From: Methylococcaceae bacterium | GTDB lineage: Bacteria > Pseudomonadota > Gammaproteobacteria > Methylococcales > Methylomonadaceae | Direction: 5' to 3' | Assembly: GCA_947505055.1 (NCBI GenBank) | Contig: CANNLO010000003.1 | Location: forward strand, 1 to 47,781 | Length of the DNA: 47,781 nucleotides | Part shown: positions 21,206 through 29,711 of the stretch, piece by piece | Position numbering within the stretch: the stretch's first letter is position 1 | Layout of the letters: every line of letters starts with the position of its first letter | Translations under genes and position numbers: made by a program | Notes under the pieces: model-generated | What the model was told of the DNA's origin: nothing | Database searches by the model: none | The model's input: only the letters and a program-made list of their open reading frames with translations

Positions 21206-22033
21206 ATGATCAACTTCACAAAAATGCACGGACTTGGCAATGACTTTGTAGTAATAGACGCAATCAATCAACTGATTGCTTTAACTCCAGAGCAGATTCA
21301 CCAGCTTTCTGACCGTCATTTTGGCATAGGTTTTGACCAACTGTTGCTGGTTGAAAAACCCGTTAGCGATAATGCCGATTTTAAATACCGGATTTTTAAT
21401 GCCGACGGAGGAGAAGTTGCCCAATGTGGCAATGGTGCACGCTGCTTTGCACGCTTTGTCCGTGATAAAAAATTGTCCGACAAAGATGAAATACGCGTCG
21501 ACACCGATTCAGGGCAATTGTTGCTGCGTTTTGATGACGATAACATGATCACTGTGAACATGGGGATTCCCAGACACACACCTAATGAGATTCCGTTATT
21601 GGCAGAACAAGAATCACGCTTTTATACCGTACGCGTCAACGAGAATGAAAGAGCTTTTGGTGCAGTTTCAATGGGCAACCCACACGCGGTCATTCAAGTT
21701 TCCGATATTAAAACTGCACAGGTAGCTGAATTGGGAAAAGCACTTGAAAGTCATGAGTTTTTTCCTGAGCGAGTTAATGTCGGTTTTATGCAAGTTATGG
21801 ACCGCCAACATATCAAACTACGCGTTTTTGAACGCGGTGCCTCTGAAACACTGGCTTGTGGCAGTGGCGCATGCGCAGCTGTGGTCATCGGTATTGAACA
21901 CAATCTATTGGATCACACCGTCACTGTTGATCTCCCTGGCGGCACATTAACCATCAATTGGCCGGGGCGTGGCAAACCGGTTTTAATGACAGGCCCAGCC
22001 ATTTCTGTTTTTGAAGGACATATACCGTTATGA
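21206..22033 (+). CDS. dapF: Diaminopimelate epimerase
   Basis: 275 residues. The two catalytic cysteines are Cys74 (QCGNGARC) and Cys218 (ACGSGAC), and the N-terminus [13 protein letters not shown] is standard. It converts LL-DAP to meso-DAP for peptidoglycan and lysine. Its stop overlaps the DUF484 start (ATGA). Confidence 0.97.
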   Translation: MINFTKMHGLGNDFVVIDAINQLIALTPEQIHQLSDRHFGIGFDQLLLVEKPVSDNADFKYRIFNADGGEVAQCGNGARCFARFVRDKKLSDKDEIRVDTDSGQLLLRFDDDNMITVNMGIPRHTPNEIPLLAEQESRFYTVRVNENERAFGAVSMGNPHAVIQVSDIKTAQVAELGKALESHEFFPERVNVGFMQVMDRQHIKLRVFERGASETLACGSGACAAVVIGIEHNLLDHTVTVDLPGGTLTINWPGRGKPVLMTGPAISVFEGHIPL

Positions 22034-22710
22034 ACCAACCAGCCGAACTTACTTCCAACCAGGTTGAAGCTTATCTTAGACAGCATCCCGAATTCTTTCA
22101 TGATCATTTGAGCTTACTGGAACACATGAGTATTCCTCATCCCAGCGGTAACGCAATCTCACTGATTTCAAAGCAATTGGAAATTTTCAGGACACGTCAT
22201 CATGATATGGAAAACCAATTAACTGAGCTGATAGACATCGCCAGAGACAATGACATGTCGGTTAACCGCATGCACAAACTCACTCTTGCGCTACTAGATG
22301 CAAATACCTTGGAGGAAGCCGTTGGCAACCTTAACGTGGTTCTTGCGGAATATTTTTTAATAGACTTTGTGGCCGTGCGTATCATCAAGCAGCGCCCCGA
22401 TGAAGCAATGAATCATTTGTTTATTGAACCCTTCAGCAAAGACCTGGAACCCTTTGTCAGCGAACTTACCAGTGGCCTCCCTAAATGCGGCCGTCCAACG
22501 ATAGCTCAGGCTCGGGTATTATTTGGCGATTTGGCATTTGAGGTAAAATCCTGCGCCATTATTCCAATGACTTTTACCGAACTGGAAGGCATTTTAGCCA
22601 TTGGCAGCCGCGATGAAGGCCGCTTTCATTACAACATGGGCAACCTGTTTTTAAACCAGATGAGTGAAATTATAGGCACACGACTGATCACTTTGTTGCA
22701 ACAGCTTTAA
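22030..22710 (+). CDS. DUF484 family protein (GAF-like)
   Basis: 226 residues of the YigA/DUF484 family. The N-terminal [34 protein letters not shown] is the signature. It is followed by a helical linker and a GAF-like domain ending in [31 protein letters not shown]. It consistently lies between dapF and xerC in gammaproteobacteria; its function is not established. It is translationally coupled to dapF, and xerC follows 1 bp after its stop. Confidence 0.92.
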   Translation: MNQPAELTSNQVEAYLRQHPEFFHDHLSLLEHMSIPHPSGNAISLISKQLEIFRTRHHDMENQLTELIDIARDNDMSVNRMHKLTLALLDANTLEEAVGNLNVVLAEYFLIDFVAVRIIKQRPDEAMNHLFIEPFSKDLEPFVSELTSGLPKCGRPTIAQARVLFGDLAFEVKSCAIIPMTFTELEGILAIGSRDEGRFHYNMGNLFLNQMSEIIGTRLITLLQQL

Positions 22711-22711
22711 T

Positions 22712-23617
22712 ATGCACACTGATGACGATCTTGTCCTGAAGGACTTTTTCACCCAACTTACTGTCGAAGTTCGCGCCTCAATACATACCATTAAAAGTTA
22801 CCAACGAGACATTAATCATTTATCCGGCTATTGCGAAGACAAAACTATAGACCATTGGGCCGATTTGCAATCCACCGATATTCGCTCCCACATTGCAAGT
22901 CGCCATCGAAAAGGTTTGAGTAGCAAAAGCCTGCACCGTGAACTATCGGCCATACGCAGTTTCTATAATTATCTTCTAAAGAAAGGCTTGGTAAGCGCAA
23001 ATCCTGCCCAGCCCATTCAAGCACCCAAACAAGCCAGAAAGCTGCCTAAAACACTGGATGTAGATCAATTATCCGGATTGCTGGAAGCGGGCGCCAGTTC
23101 AATACTTGAAATCCGTGATCTAGCCATGTTTGAATTATTTTATTCTTCGGGACTGCGTCTAAGTGAATTATCGGCTCTCGACTTAGCAGACCTGGACTTG
23201 CCCGATAAAACTCTGGTTGTTCGTATTGGCAAAGGCGGCAAATCAAGAGTTTTGCCGATTGGCAGCAAAGCCATTGCAGCAATAGAGAACTGGTTAACGT
23301 TGCGAATAATAAAGCCTGGCGCCGGTGACGCTCTATTCACTTCAACACGAGGAACCCGAATCGGTCAACGCAGCATTGAGCTAAGACTGGAACTGTGGTG
23401 CAAAAAAAAAGGCATTGCAGAACATATTCACCCGCACATGCTAAGACACTCTTTCGCCAGTCATTTACTTGAATCCAGTCAGGACTTAAGAGCCGTTCAG
23501 GAACTGCTGGGGCACACCAATATCAGTACAACCCAGATATACACCCATCTGGACTTTCAGCATCTGGCTGAAATATATGACAAAGCCCACCCCAGAGCCA
23601 AAAAAAAACCGCTATAA
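22712..23617 (+). CDS. xerC: Tyrosine recombinase XerC
   Basis: 301 residues. The catalytic set is Arg149 (SSGLRLSEL), Lys174 (RIGKGGKSR), His242 and Arg245 (HPHMLRHSFASH), His268 (LLGHTNISTTQ) and the nucleophile Tyr277 (QIYTH). The N-terminal SAM-like core-binding domain covers residues ~10-95. With XerD (elsewhere) it resolves chromosome dimers at dif. The context dapF-DUF484-xerC distinguishes it from phage integrases. Confidence 0.96.
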   Translation: MHTDDDLVLKDFFTQLTVEVRASIHTIKSYQRDINHLSGYCEDKTIDHWADLQSTDIRSHIASRHRKGLSSKSLHRELSAIRSFYNYLLKKGLVSANPAQPIQAPKQARKLPKTLDVDQLSGLLEAGASSILEIRDLAMFELFYSSGLRLSELSALDLADLDLPDKTLVVRIGKGGKSRVLPIGSKAIAAIENWLTLRIIKPGAGDALFTSTRGTRIGQRSIELRLELWCKKKGIAEHIHPHMLRHSFASHLLESSQDLRAVQELLGHTNISTTQIYTHLDFQHLAEIYDKAHPRAKKKPL

Positions 23618-23690
23618 CGGCCTGCTCGGTAAGCAAATAACTAAAAAACCTGCTACCATGTAGCTCATTTTTTAATATAAAAAAAGTAGT

Positions 23691-23737
23691 GTGGGCGGGC
23701 ATGTTTGCCCACCATTCATTTAATGAAAAATGGTGGA
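23691..23737. repeat. Double hairpin in a possible dispersed repeat
   Basis: Two adjacent inverted repeats: GTGGGC (23691-23696)/GCCCAC (23707-23712) and CCACCATT (23709-23716)/AATGGTGG (23730-23737). They lie in the 190 bp between xerC and the DUF2333 gene and look like a REP-like or MITE-derived intergenic element rather than a simple terminator. No second copy is present in this window. Confidence 0.4.
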
Positions 23738-23806
23738 CACAAAAGCGTCGTTTAATGCCTCTGCTTTGGGTCACCCTACGAAAAACCACTGCACGGGAAA
23801 TCGAAA

Positions 23807-24832
23807 ATGGCAGCAAACGATACACTGAACGAAATCAAATCTAAAGGCATACTCTGGGGCTTTGGCGTTTTCACCCTGATTGTATTGACCGTATTGATTT
23901 TCCTGGGCGCCTGGTGGGGTAGTGAACCTGAGCAGTTTAATGTTCAGGACGAAGCCGTAAAACGCGCTGAAGAAACCCATTCTACCGAAAACATGCCTGT
24001 CGGTTATGTTTATGCCAACACCTTGGCGCATATTGCCGAGGTTCTGTTGCATAAAAGCGGCGGTTACATTACCAACGATGTTGCGCCTCCCGGCGTATTT
24101 CTGGATAACATTTCCAACTGGGAATATGGCGCTTTGGTTATGCTGCGAGATGCAACCTCCGCCTTAAGAAACCATTTTGCCAGAGACCAATCACAATCAG
24201 CCGAAGATCCCGACTTGGCAATTGCGGAACCTTATTTCTATTACGAAAACGACTCCTGGGCCTTACCATCAACCGAAGCCGAATATCAAAAAGGAGTTGA
24301 AGCTTTGCATAAGTACATGGAGCGTCTGCAAGTCTATGGAGGTAATATCAAACAAGCTCAGTTTTATTCTCGTGCTGACAACTTGTGGCAATACACCGAA
24401 GTTGTTATTAAACGTCTGGGCGGACTATCTACCCGCTTGACCGCAAACAGCGCCAGCAGCAATTATGGCCCCGGTTTGACTGAGCTGGAAAGGGAAGCAG
24501 CAGATGAAAAAGGTACGACTGTAGCTAAAGTTACCTGGCTGGAAATTGATGACGTTTTTTATGAAGCACGTGGGGCAAGCTGGGCTTTATTACATATTCT
24601 TAGAGCAATCAAACATGACTTTGAGGACATTTTATTGGATAAACGAGCCATGCGTACCGTTGACATCATGATTAAAGCACTGGAAAACGCTCTGACGCCA
24701 ATTTTAAGCCCGATGATTTTAAACGGTAGCGGTTATGGTCTATTTGCCAACTATTCACTGTCAATGGCAAATTATATCGCTCGTGCCAATGCGGCGGCAC
24801 TTGATTTACGTGACATTATGAACAGAGGATAA
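23807..24832 (+). CDS. DUF2333 family membrane-anchored protein
   Basis: 341 residues. A single N-terminal membrane helix (ILWGFGVFTLIVLTVLIFLGAWWG) is followed by a ~300-residue domain, mostly helical, with conserved-looking blocks such as GYITNDVAPPGVFLDNISNWEYGALVMLRD and WLEIDDVFYEARGASWALLHILRA. This matches DUF2333, whose function is unknown. The stop overlaps or nearly abuts the DUF4389 gene, so the two form an operon and may form one envelope complex. Confidence 0.85.
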   Translation: MAANDTLNEIKSKGILWGFGVFTLIVLTVLIFLGAWWGSEPEQFNVQDEAVKRAEETHSTENMPVGYVYANTLAHIAEVLLHKSGGYITNDVAPPGVFLDNISNWEYGALVMLRDATSALRNHFARDQSQSAEDPDLAIAEPYFYYENDSWALPSTEAEYQKGVEALHKYMERLQVYGGNIKQAQFYSRADNLWQYTEVVIKRLGGLSTRLTANSASSNYGPGLTELEREAADEKGTTVAKVTWLEIDDVFYEARGASWALLHILRAIKHDFEDILLDKRAMRTVDIMIKALENALTPILSPMILNGSGYGLFANYSLSMANYIARANAAALDLRDIMNRG

Positions 24833-24837
24833 TGACA

Positions 24838-25152
24838 ATGGACGAACAGATCAATTACAACCTGACCCAAATTAGCACTTGGAAAAGAATTTTCTTCATG
24901 CTGATTTTTGCTGCTATCGGTGAACTGGTAAAACTTCTACTTTGGGCGGTTATCATTTTGCAAGTGGCTTCTACGCTAATAACAGGCAAAGCCAATGTTA
25001 ATATTCTAAATTTCGGGCGTAGCCTTTCTATGTACACCTATCATATTTTAATGTTTTTGACATTCAATACCGAAACATTGCCTTTTCCTTTTTCTGACTG
25101 GAATATGACAGCGGAACTACAACTCCCAGTTACCAAAGACTTGACCGAATAA
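24838..25152 (+). CDS. DUF4389 family membrane protein
   Basis: About 104 residues with two membrane helices (IFFMLIFAAIGELVKLLLWAVIILQVAS and a shorter one near YTYHILMFLTF). TWKRIFFMLIFAAI and the W-rich C-terminus fit DUF4389. AGAGGA lies only 2 nt before ATG 24832 but 8 nt before ATG 24838 (MDEQINYN), so I use the latter. Function is unknown. It follows the DUF2333 gene directly. Confidence 0.82.
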   Translation: MDEQINYNLTQISTWKRIFFMLIFAAIGELVKLLLWAVIILQVASTLITGKANVNILNFGRSLSMYTYHILMFLTFNTETLPFPFSDWNMTAELQLPVTKDLTE

Positions 25153-25274
25153 TTGCCAGCGACACTACTAAATTGCTCCATGATGCAATTAGCATGGAAA
25201 TCACCTAACTGACCATCCCATATAATTTAAAGATTTTATTGCTGGGAGCATCGATTACTATTTATTCATCAAGT

Positions 25275-25365
25275 ATTAATCGTCCCATAAGTTCCCGTCT
25301 GAACCAGCCTTAGTTTCTTTAGTATCAGAAAGGTAAAGCATGCAAAAACTTATGGGGCGATTAAT
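25275..25365. repeat. Long inverted repeat, 19-bp arms
   Basis: ATTAATCGTCCCATAAGTT (25275-25293) pairs with AACTTATGGGGCGATTAAT (25347-25365) with one mismatch that is a G-U pair in RNA. The 53-nt interior has no gene. It could be the stem of a structured RNA or the ends of a minute mobile element. Confidence 0.7.
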
Positions 25366-25582
25366 TCACATACAAATGCATACTGGTGAAGCCTCTTAAT
25401 CTAATAACAATGTCATGATGATATAGAGATGCTTTTCAAAAGGACTCCCAGAGCCACTAAATGTTAGAATTTTTTAGTAAATAGTGAAATATGAGGAACA
25501 CTTCACAGTTATTTTTTCTGGCTATGCGTAGGATCATAACTGCTCGATTTATTTAATTTTTCCTCCTTGGCTATAAAACTCT

Positions 25583-25623
25583 AAATACCTTCAATGACAA
25601 ATCGTTATTGAAGGTATTTTTTT
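25583..25623 (+). terminator. Strong intrinsic terminator with no upstream gene nearby
   Basis: A perfect 13-bp stem AAATACCTTCAAT (25583-25595)/ATTGAAGGTATTT (25607-25619) with an 11-nt loop, followed by a T run. The nearest upstream gene on the strand ended 430 bp earlier. It may end a small RNA. Confidence 0.8.
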
Positions 25624-25701
25624 GTCCTGTATTTTTTAATCATTAGAAAAATACTTATTGAAATCGTTGACAACAAGAAATTTTAATTAGCATGACAATA
25701 T

Positions 25702-25893
25702 TTACACACAAGACTCACTACCCACTAATGGGATATCGCCTAACCTTCAGAAAAAACCTCAAACTCCACAATAACATCATAAGCAATTATTTATTAAAAT
25801 TAAATTACTCACAATATTAAGAATTCAACACCCTCCAATATTAATTAGGTACTTAGTGGATTACCCAAGCCATTATACACAGAGTTACCCACA
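25702..25893 (+). other. Cluster of DnaA-box-like 9-mers
   Basis: TTACACACA (25702-25710), TTACTCACA (25805-25813), TTATACACA (25873-25881) and TTACCCACA (25885-25893) all fit TTAYNCACA on the plus strand. The third is a perfect TTATNCACA box, and the last two are only 3 nt apart. The surroundings are very AT-rich. Confidence 0.4.
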
Positions 25894-25980
25894 GCTTTTA
25901 TAGGTAATCTAATTAGGGCCAAATCCGGATTAAACCCCATAATTTAATAAATTTTAAGATTCGATAGCGATGCAGAATAG

Positions 25981-26031
25981 GATATTACCCTTATTAAACA
26001 GTATTTTCATGTAAAATAATGGGATAATATC
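25981..26031. repeat. Imperfect inverted repeat
   Basis: GATATTACCCTTAT (from 25981) and ATAATGGGATAATATC (26016-26031) form an imperfect dyad around a ~20-nt centre, about 165 bp before the glycine-zipper gene. It could be an operator or UTR hairpin. Confidence 0.35.
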
Positions 26032-26194
26032 GATGTTAGCGACTACTTTTATAGGGAGCACTTTAACTCTCTATCCTGATAGAATTTGTAAAATGACAAT
26101 TAATTTTTTCAGAATGAGTGTTATGGTATTCATTCTTTATTCATAAAAATTCAAGTATTTTTAAAGAGAAATCACTTTACCTGAGGCAATCAAT

Positions 26195-26590
26195 ATGAAC
26201 AAACTTTCAACTGGCATCATTTTTATAAGTAGCATATTAATCTCTGGTTGCTATAGCCAGGGTGGATGGGCACCAACTGTCGACTCCTATAATGACCCTA
26301 ATGCCTATCGAATCAACCAGGATATGGCTGAGTGCAAAGATTTGGCAACTCATGCATCTGGCGGCACAGCTAAGGAAACTGCCATCGGTGCTGGAATAGG
26401 TGGCTTGATTGGCGCGGCTGGCGGCGCTGCTCTAGGGGCAATTGCAGGAAGCCCAGGTACCGGCGCAGCCATAGGTGCAGCAGCTGGAGGCATAGGTGGC
26501 GGAGCTAAGCAAGGTTTTGAATCCGAAGCCCAATATAAAAGATCTTATTCAAATTGCATGAGAAACCGTGGCCATCATATTGTTAATTAA
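26195..26590 (+). CDS. Glycine-zipper lipoprotein
   Basis: 131 residues. The signal peptide ends in lipobox ILISGC (Cys19), so an outer-membrane lipoprotein is expected. Residues ~62-110 form a glycine-zipper stretch (AIGAGIGGLIGAAGGAALGAIAG and GAAIGAAAGGIGGG) that can make a membrane-inserting helical hairpin. Two cysteines, in MAECKDLA and YSNCMRNRGH, flank the zipper. Proteins of this shape are common in gammaproteobacteria, with envelope-related but undefined roles. It stands alone, with long flanking gaps. Confidence 0.8.
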   Translation: MNKLSTGIIFISSILISGCYSQGGWAPTVDSYNDPNAYRINQDMAECKDLATHASGGTAKETAIGAGIGGLIGAAGGAALGAIAGSPGTGAAIGAAAGGIGGGAKQGFESEAQYKRSYSNCMRNRGHHIVN

Positions 26591-26619
26591 CTGATTTTAT
26601 TAATAGCTCGTTAATCTCT

Positions 26620-26644
26620 CTGCACAGGGAAGTGCAGGCATTTT
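26620..26644 (+). terminator. Possible terminator after the glycine-zipper gene
   Basis: CTGCAC (26620-26625)/GTGCAG (26632-26637) with a 6-nt loop, followed by GCATTTT, 30 bp after the stop. The stem is short, so confidence is low. The remaining stretch up to the permease shows no gene. Confidence 0.4.
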
Positions 26645-26909
26645 GAATCTCACCTCAATTTTTTGACCACCTCACGGCAGACCTTAATGTGTTTGCTTGG
26701 TTTGCATATCTATTGACATTAAAAGTACAGCATATAATTCAGAATTGCTAACAACCCTTACTTCCCGCGTTACTCAAAAGTAAATTCCCTCCATTACCCA
26801 TGAATTTTCTTTTCTCAAAAAATGCTGCTAAAGCAACAACTGCTAAATATACCGCCACTCGGCTGATATAATGCTCAATTTTTTGGCGTATTATCAAAAG
26901 GGCTGTTTT

Positions 26910-27719
26910 ATGAATTGGGCATATACTTTTTCCGGTTTTGCTGTAGGTATGTTGGTTGGCGTAACCGGTGTAGGAGGCGGGTCACTAATGACACCACTAC
27001 TGGTATTTCTGTTTGGCTTTAAACCCGCCGTCGCTGTAGGTACAGACCTATTGTTTGCGGCTATCACCAAAACAGGTGGCGTCTGGGTCCATCACAATAA
27101 ACATAGCTCGGTAGACTGGAAAATTGTCGGCTGGCTGGCGCTGGGTAGCATCCCTTTCGCGCTGATTACCTTATACACACTTCAATATTTAAGCTCCATC
27201 GGCAAAGAAACGACTGGCGCGATTACTTTTACCCTGGGTATTGCACTGCTGCTGACCGCCGCTTCCTTGATCGTCCGTAGCCTGTTATTAAGTCGGTCGG
27301 CAAAACTTAATCCCATTGATGATGAACATAGCACTCCCGAAAACACCGGACGATTCAAACATTTGCAAATACCAGCCACAATTCTGATTGGTGCTGTACT
27401 AGGTGTTTTAGTGACATTATCATCTGTAGGTGCAGGCGCACTGGGCACTGTCGCCTTGCTGTTTTTGTATCCCAGGATGACCACATTAAAAATTGTAGGC
27501 ACAGACTTGGCTCATGCCATCCCCCTGACAGCGGTCGCAGGACTCGGCCACCTAAGTTTAGGTAATGTTGATTTAGTGTTACTAAGTAGCCTTCTGGTCG
27601 GCTCTCTGCCGGGCATATGGATCGGCAGTCACCTCAGCGCGAAGATTCCCGAGCGTTTTTTGCGTCCAATCTTAGCTTCGATTCTTTTATTAATCGGATT
27701 AAAGTTTGTATTGCAATAA
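26910..27719 (+). CDS. TauE/SafE family permease (sulfite exporter family)
   Basis: About 269 residues with 7-8 membrane helices. The two family motifs are present: GMLVGVTGVGGGSLMTPLLVFLFG near the N-terminus and LVTLSSVGAGALGTVALLFLYP in the second half. This family moves organosulfur or sulfite-like anions; the exact substrate cannot be deduced. I start at ATG 26910 (MNWAYTF), which has AAAGGG upstream, and not at ATG 26871, which would add 13 non-hydrophobic residues. It is convergent with yggS. Confidence 0.88.
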   Translation: MNWAYTFSGFAVGMLVGVTGVGGGSLMTPLLVFLFGFKPAVAVGTDLLFAAITKTGGVWVHHNKHSSVDWKIVGWLALGSIPFALITLYTLQYLSSIGKETTGAITFTLGIALLLTAASLIVRSLLLSRSAKLNPIDDEHSTPENTGRFKHLQIPATILIGAVLGVLVTLSSVGAGALGTVALLFLYPRMTTLKIVGTDLAHAIPLTAVAGLGHLSLGNVDLVLLSSLLVGSLPGIWIGSHLSAKIPERFLRPILASILLLIGLKFVLQ

Positions 27720-27821
27720 AACCAAAATAAGTCGGCTTTGCTCAGTCCATATAATTAGTAGATCAAAAGCACATAGCTTGTATGACTTACCGCACATAGC
27801 TAGCAAAACAATTTATTACAC

Positions 27822-28499
27822 TTAAACCCGTTCGCCAAACAACGCCGTACCGATTCTAACTATAGTTGATCCTTCTGTAATCGCTGCCTTTAGATCACCA
27901 CTCATACCAAATGAATAAGTATCTAGCTCATACTTTTTTAGTTTCGTAACGGCTTCATACAAAGCTTTATAAGATAGGCGTTGTTGCTCAAACTCCTGAT
28001 GCGGAGCAGGAATGGCCATTACGCCACGTAGCTTCAAGTTTGGCAGCATAGCGATCTGCTCACAAAGCAATGGCAATTCAGCCAAAGAGATGCCAGACTT
28101 ACTGAGTTCATCGCTGACATTAATTTGCAGACAAATATTTAACGGTGGCCAATAAAGCGGTCGCTGATCACTCAGTCGTTGGGCTATCTTAAAACTGTCC
28201 ACGCTGTGCACCCAATCAAAATGAGCGGCCAAGGCTCGGGTTTTATTGGATTGAATAGGGCCGATAAAATGCCAGGTAATCGCATACGCAGCTAGTTCCT
28301 GTTGTTTTTTTAAAGCTTCCTGCAAATAGTTTTCGCCAAAATGGCGCTGACCGGCCTGATAAGCTGCCGCTATATCTTCTGCAGGCTTGGTTTTACTAAC
28401 AGCCAGTAAAATCACCTCGCCCGGCTGACGGTTGCCAGCCAACTCAGCTTCCCTGATTTGTGTATGTATATTTTTGAGTCTTTGAGCTATGGTGGTCAT
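27822..28499 (-). CDS. yggS: YggS family PLP-binding protein (PLPBP/PROSC)
   Basis: 225 residues, single-domain type III PLP fold. The cofactor lysine is Lys36 in LLAVSKTKP. FGENYLQEALKKQ, WHFIGPIQSNKT and SFGMSGDLKAAITEGSTIVRIGTALFG are the conserved blocks. The family keeps vitamin B6 and amino-acid pools in balance and has no catalytic activity of its own. It is divergent from pilT, as in Pseudomonas, but there proC is also adjacent; here proC is 17 kb away. Confidence 0.95.
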   Translation of the reverse strand: MTTIAQRLKNIHTQIREAELAGNRQPGEVILLAVSKTKPAEDIAAAYQAGQRHFGENYLQEALKKQQELAAYAITWHFIGPIQSNKTRALAAHFDWVHSVDSFKIAQRLSDQRPLYWPPLNICLQINVSDELSKSGISLAELPLLCEQIAMLPNLKLRGVMAIPAPHQEFEQQRLSYKALYEAVTKLKKYELDTYSFGMSGDLKAAITEGSTIVRIGTALFGERV

Positions 28500-28665
28500 G
28501 AGGCGGTTTCGAGTAATTTTAATGCCAAGGAAAATTGCTATGAATGAACTTTAAATCGCATCGTCGGCATCGTTATTACCACTGACGCCTTAATACACAC
28601 ATTCAAAACACGAAAGATAAACTATGATATAACAATAATTTTATTTTTGTCTTCAAGAGGATGTT

Positions 28666-29703
28666 ATGGATATTGCCGAATTACTGGCCTTTTCAGCTAA
28701 AAACAAAGCGTCGGATTTACATTTGTCAGCCGGACTTCCACCCATGATCCGGGTAGACGGCGATATTCGGCGCATTAATATTCCTGCCCTCGATCATAAA
28801 GAAGTGCATGCACTCATTTATGACATTATGAATGACAAGCAACGCCGCGACTATGAAGAGTTTTTGGAAACCGATTTTTCCTTTGAACTGCCCGGTGTTG
28901 CCCGCTTTCGTGTTAACGCTTTTAATCAGGAACGAGGCGCCGCTGCCGTATTCAGAACCATTCCTTCTGTCATTTTAAGCTTGGAAGATTTGAAAGCACC
29001 CAAATTTTTTGAAGAATTATGCCAAAAGCCGCGCGGACTGGTCTTGGTAACAGGGCCGACGGGTTCCGGCAAGTCAACCACGTTAGCCGCGATGATCAAC
29101 CATATTAACTGCAATGATTACGCGCATATTTTAACCGTTGAAGATCCCATCGAGTTTGTTCATGAAAGCCAAAAGTGTTTAATTAACCAGCGTGAAGTTC
29201 ATCGGGACACCCACGGTTTTAACGAGGCCTTACGCTCTGCCCTGCGGGAAGATCCCGACATCATTCTGGTTGGAGAAATGCGGGACCTTGAAACAATCAG
29301 GCTGGCAATGACCGCAGCTGAAACTGGTCACCTTGTTTTTGGAACTTTGCATACCACGTCTGCCGCAAAAACCATCGATCGTATTATCGACGTATTTCCT
29401 GCCGCAGAAAAAGACATGATTCGCGCCATGCTTTCCGAATCGTTACAGGCGGTCATTTCTCAAACCTTGCTAAAGAAAAATGGCGGCGGACGAATTGCCG
29501 CACATGAAATCATGGTCGGCACATCGGCAATACGAAATCTGATTCGTGAAGCCAAGGTTGCGCAAATGTATTCTGCGATCCAGACCGGTCGTAAAGATGG
29601 CATGCAAACCTTGGATCAAAACATGAAAGAACTGGTTGATAAAGGACTTATCAATGCAAAAATGGCCATGGAAAAAGCCGTCAATAAAGACATGTTCCGG
29701 TAG
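28666..29703 (+). CDS. pilT: Type IV pilus retraction ATPase PilT
   Basis: 345 residues, the usual length. The Walker A motif GPTGSGKS is at residues 130-137. The His box LVFGTLHTTSAAKTIDRIIDVFP and the C-terminal AIRNLIREAKVAQMYSAIQTG (AIRNLIRE motif) identify PilT. The cytoplasmic hexamer depolymerises the pilus for twitching. AGAGGA precedes the ATG. It forms an operon with pilU, 8 bp downstream. Confidence 0.97.
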   Translation: MDIAELLAFSAKNKASDLHLSAGLPPMIRVDGDIRRINIPALDHKEVHALIYDIMNDKQRRDYEEFLETDFSFELPGVARFRVNAFNQERGAAAVFRTIPSVILSLEDLKAPKFFEELCQKPRGLVLVTGPTGSGKSTTLAAMINHINCNDYAHILTVEDPIEFVHESQKCLINQREVHRDTHGFNEALRSALREDPDIILVGEMRDLETIRLAMTAAETGHLVFGTLHTTSAAKTIDRIIDVFPAAEKDMIRAMLSESLQAVISQTLLKKNGGGRIAAHEIMVGTSAIRNLIREAKVAQMYSAIQTGRKDGMQTLDQNMKELVDKGLINAKMAMEKAVNKDMFR

Positions 29704-29711
29704 GAAAAATT

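Larger units (their letters stand above)
25153..26194. other. 1-kb AT-rich intergenic region without a protein gene
   Basis: No open frame here looks like a gene. It holds a 19-bp inverted repeat (25275-25365), a strong intrinsic terminator with no gene in front of it (25583-25623), four DnaA-box-like 9-mers in one orientation (25702-25893) and an imperfect inverted repeat (25981-26031). A weaker hairpin, AGAATGA/TCATTCT, is at 26111-26136. Non-coding RNA or replication-related function is possible. Confidence 0.6.

Noticed and set aside
26713..26738. Perfect TTGACA and TATAAT upstream of the TauE/SafE gene
   Set aside because: The spacer is only 14 bp, too short for a normal sigma70 promoter, and it is about 170 bp from the start codon.
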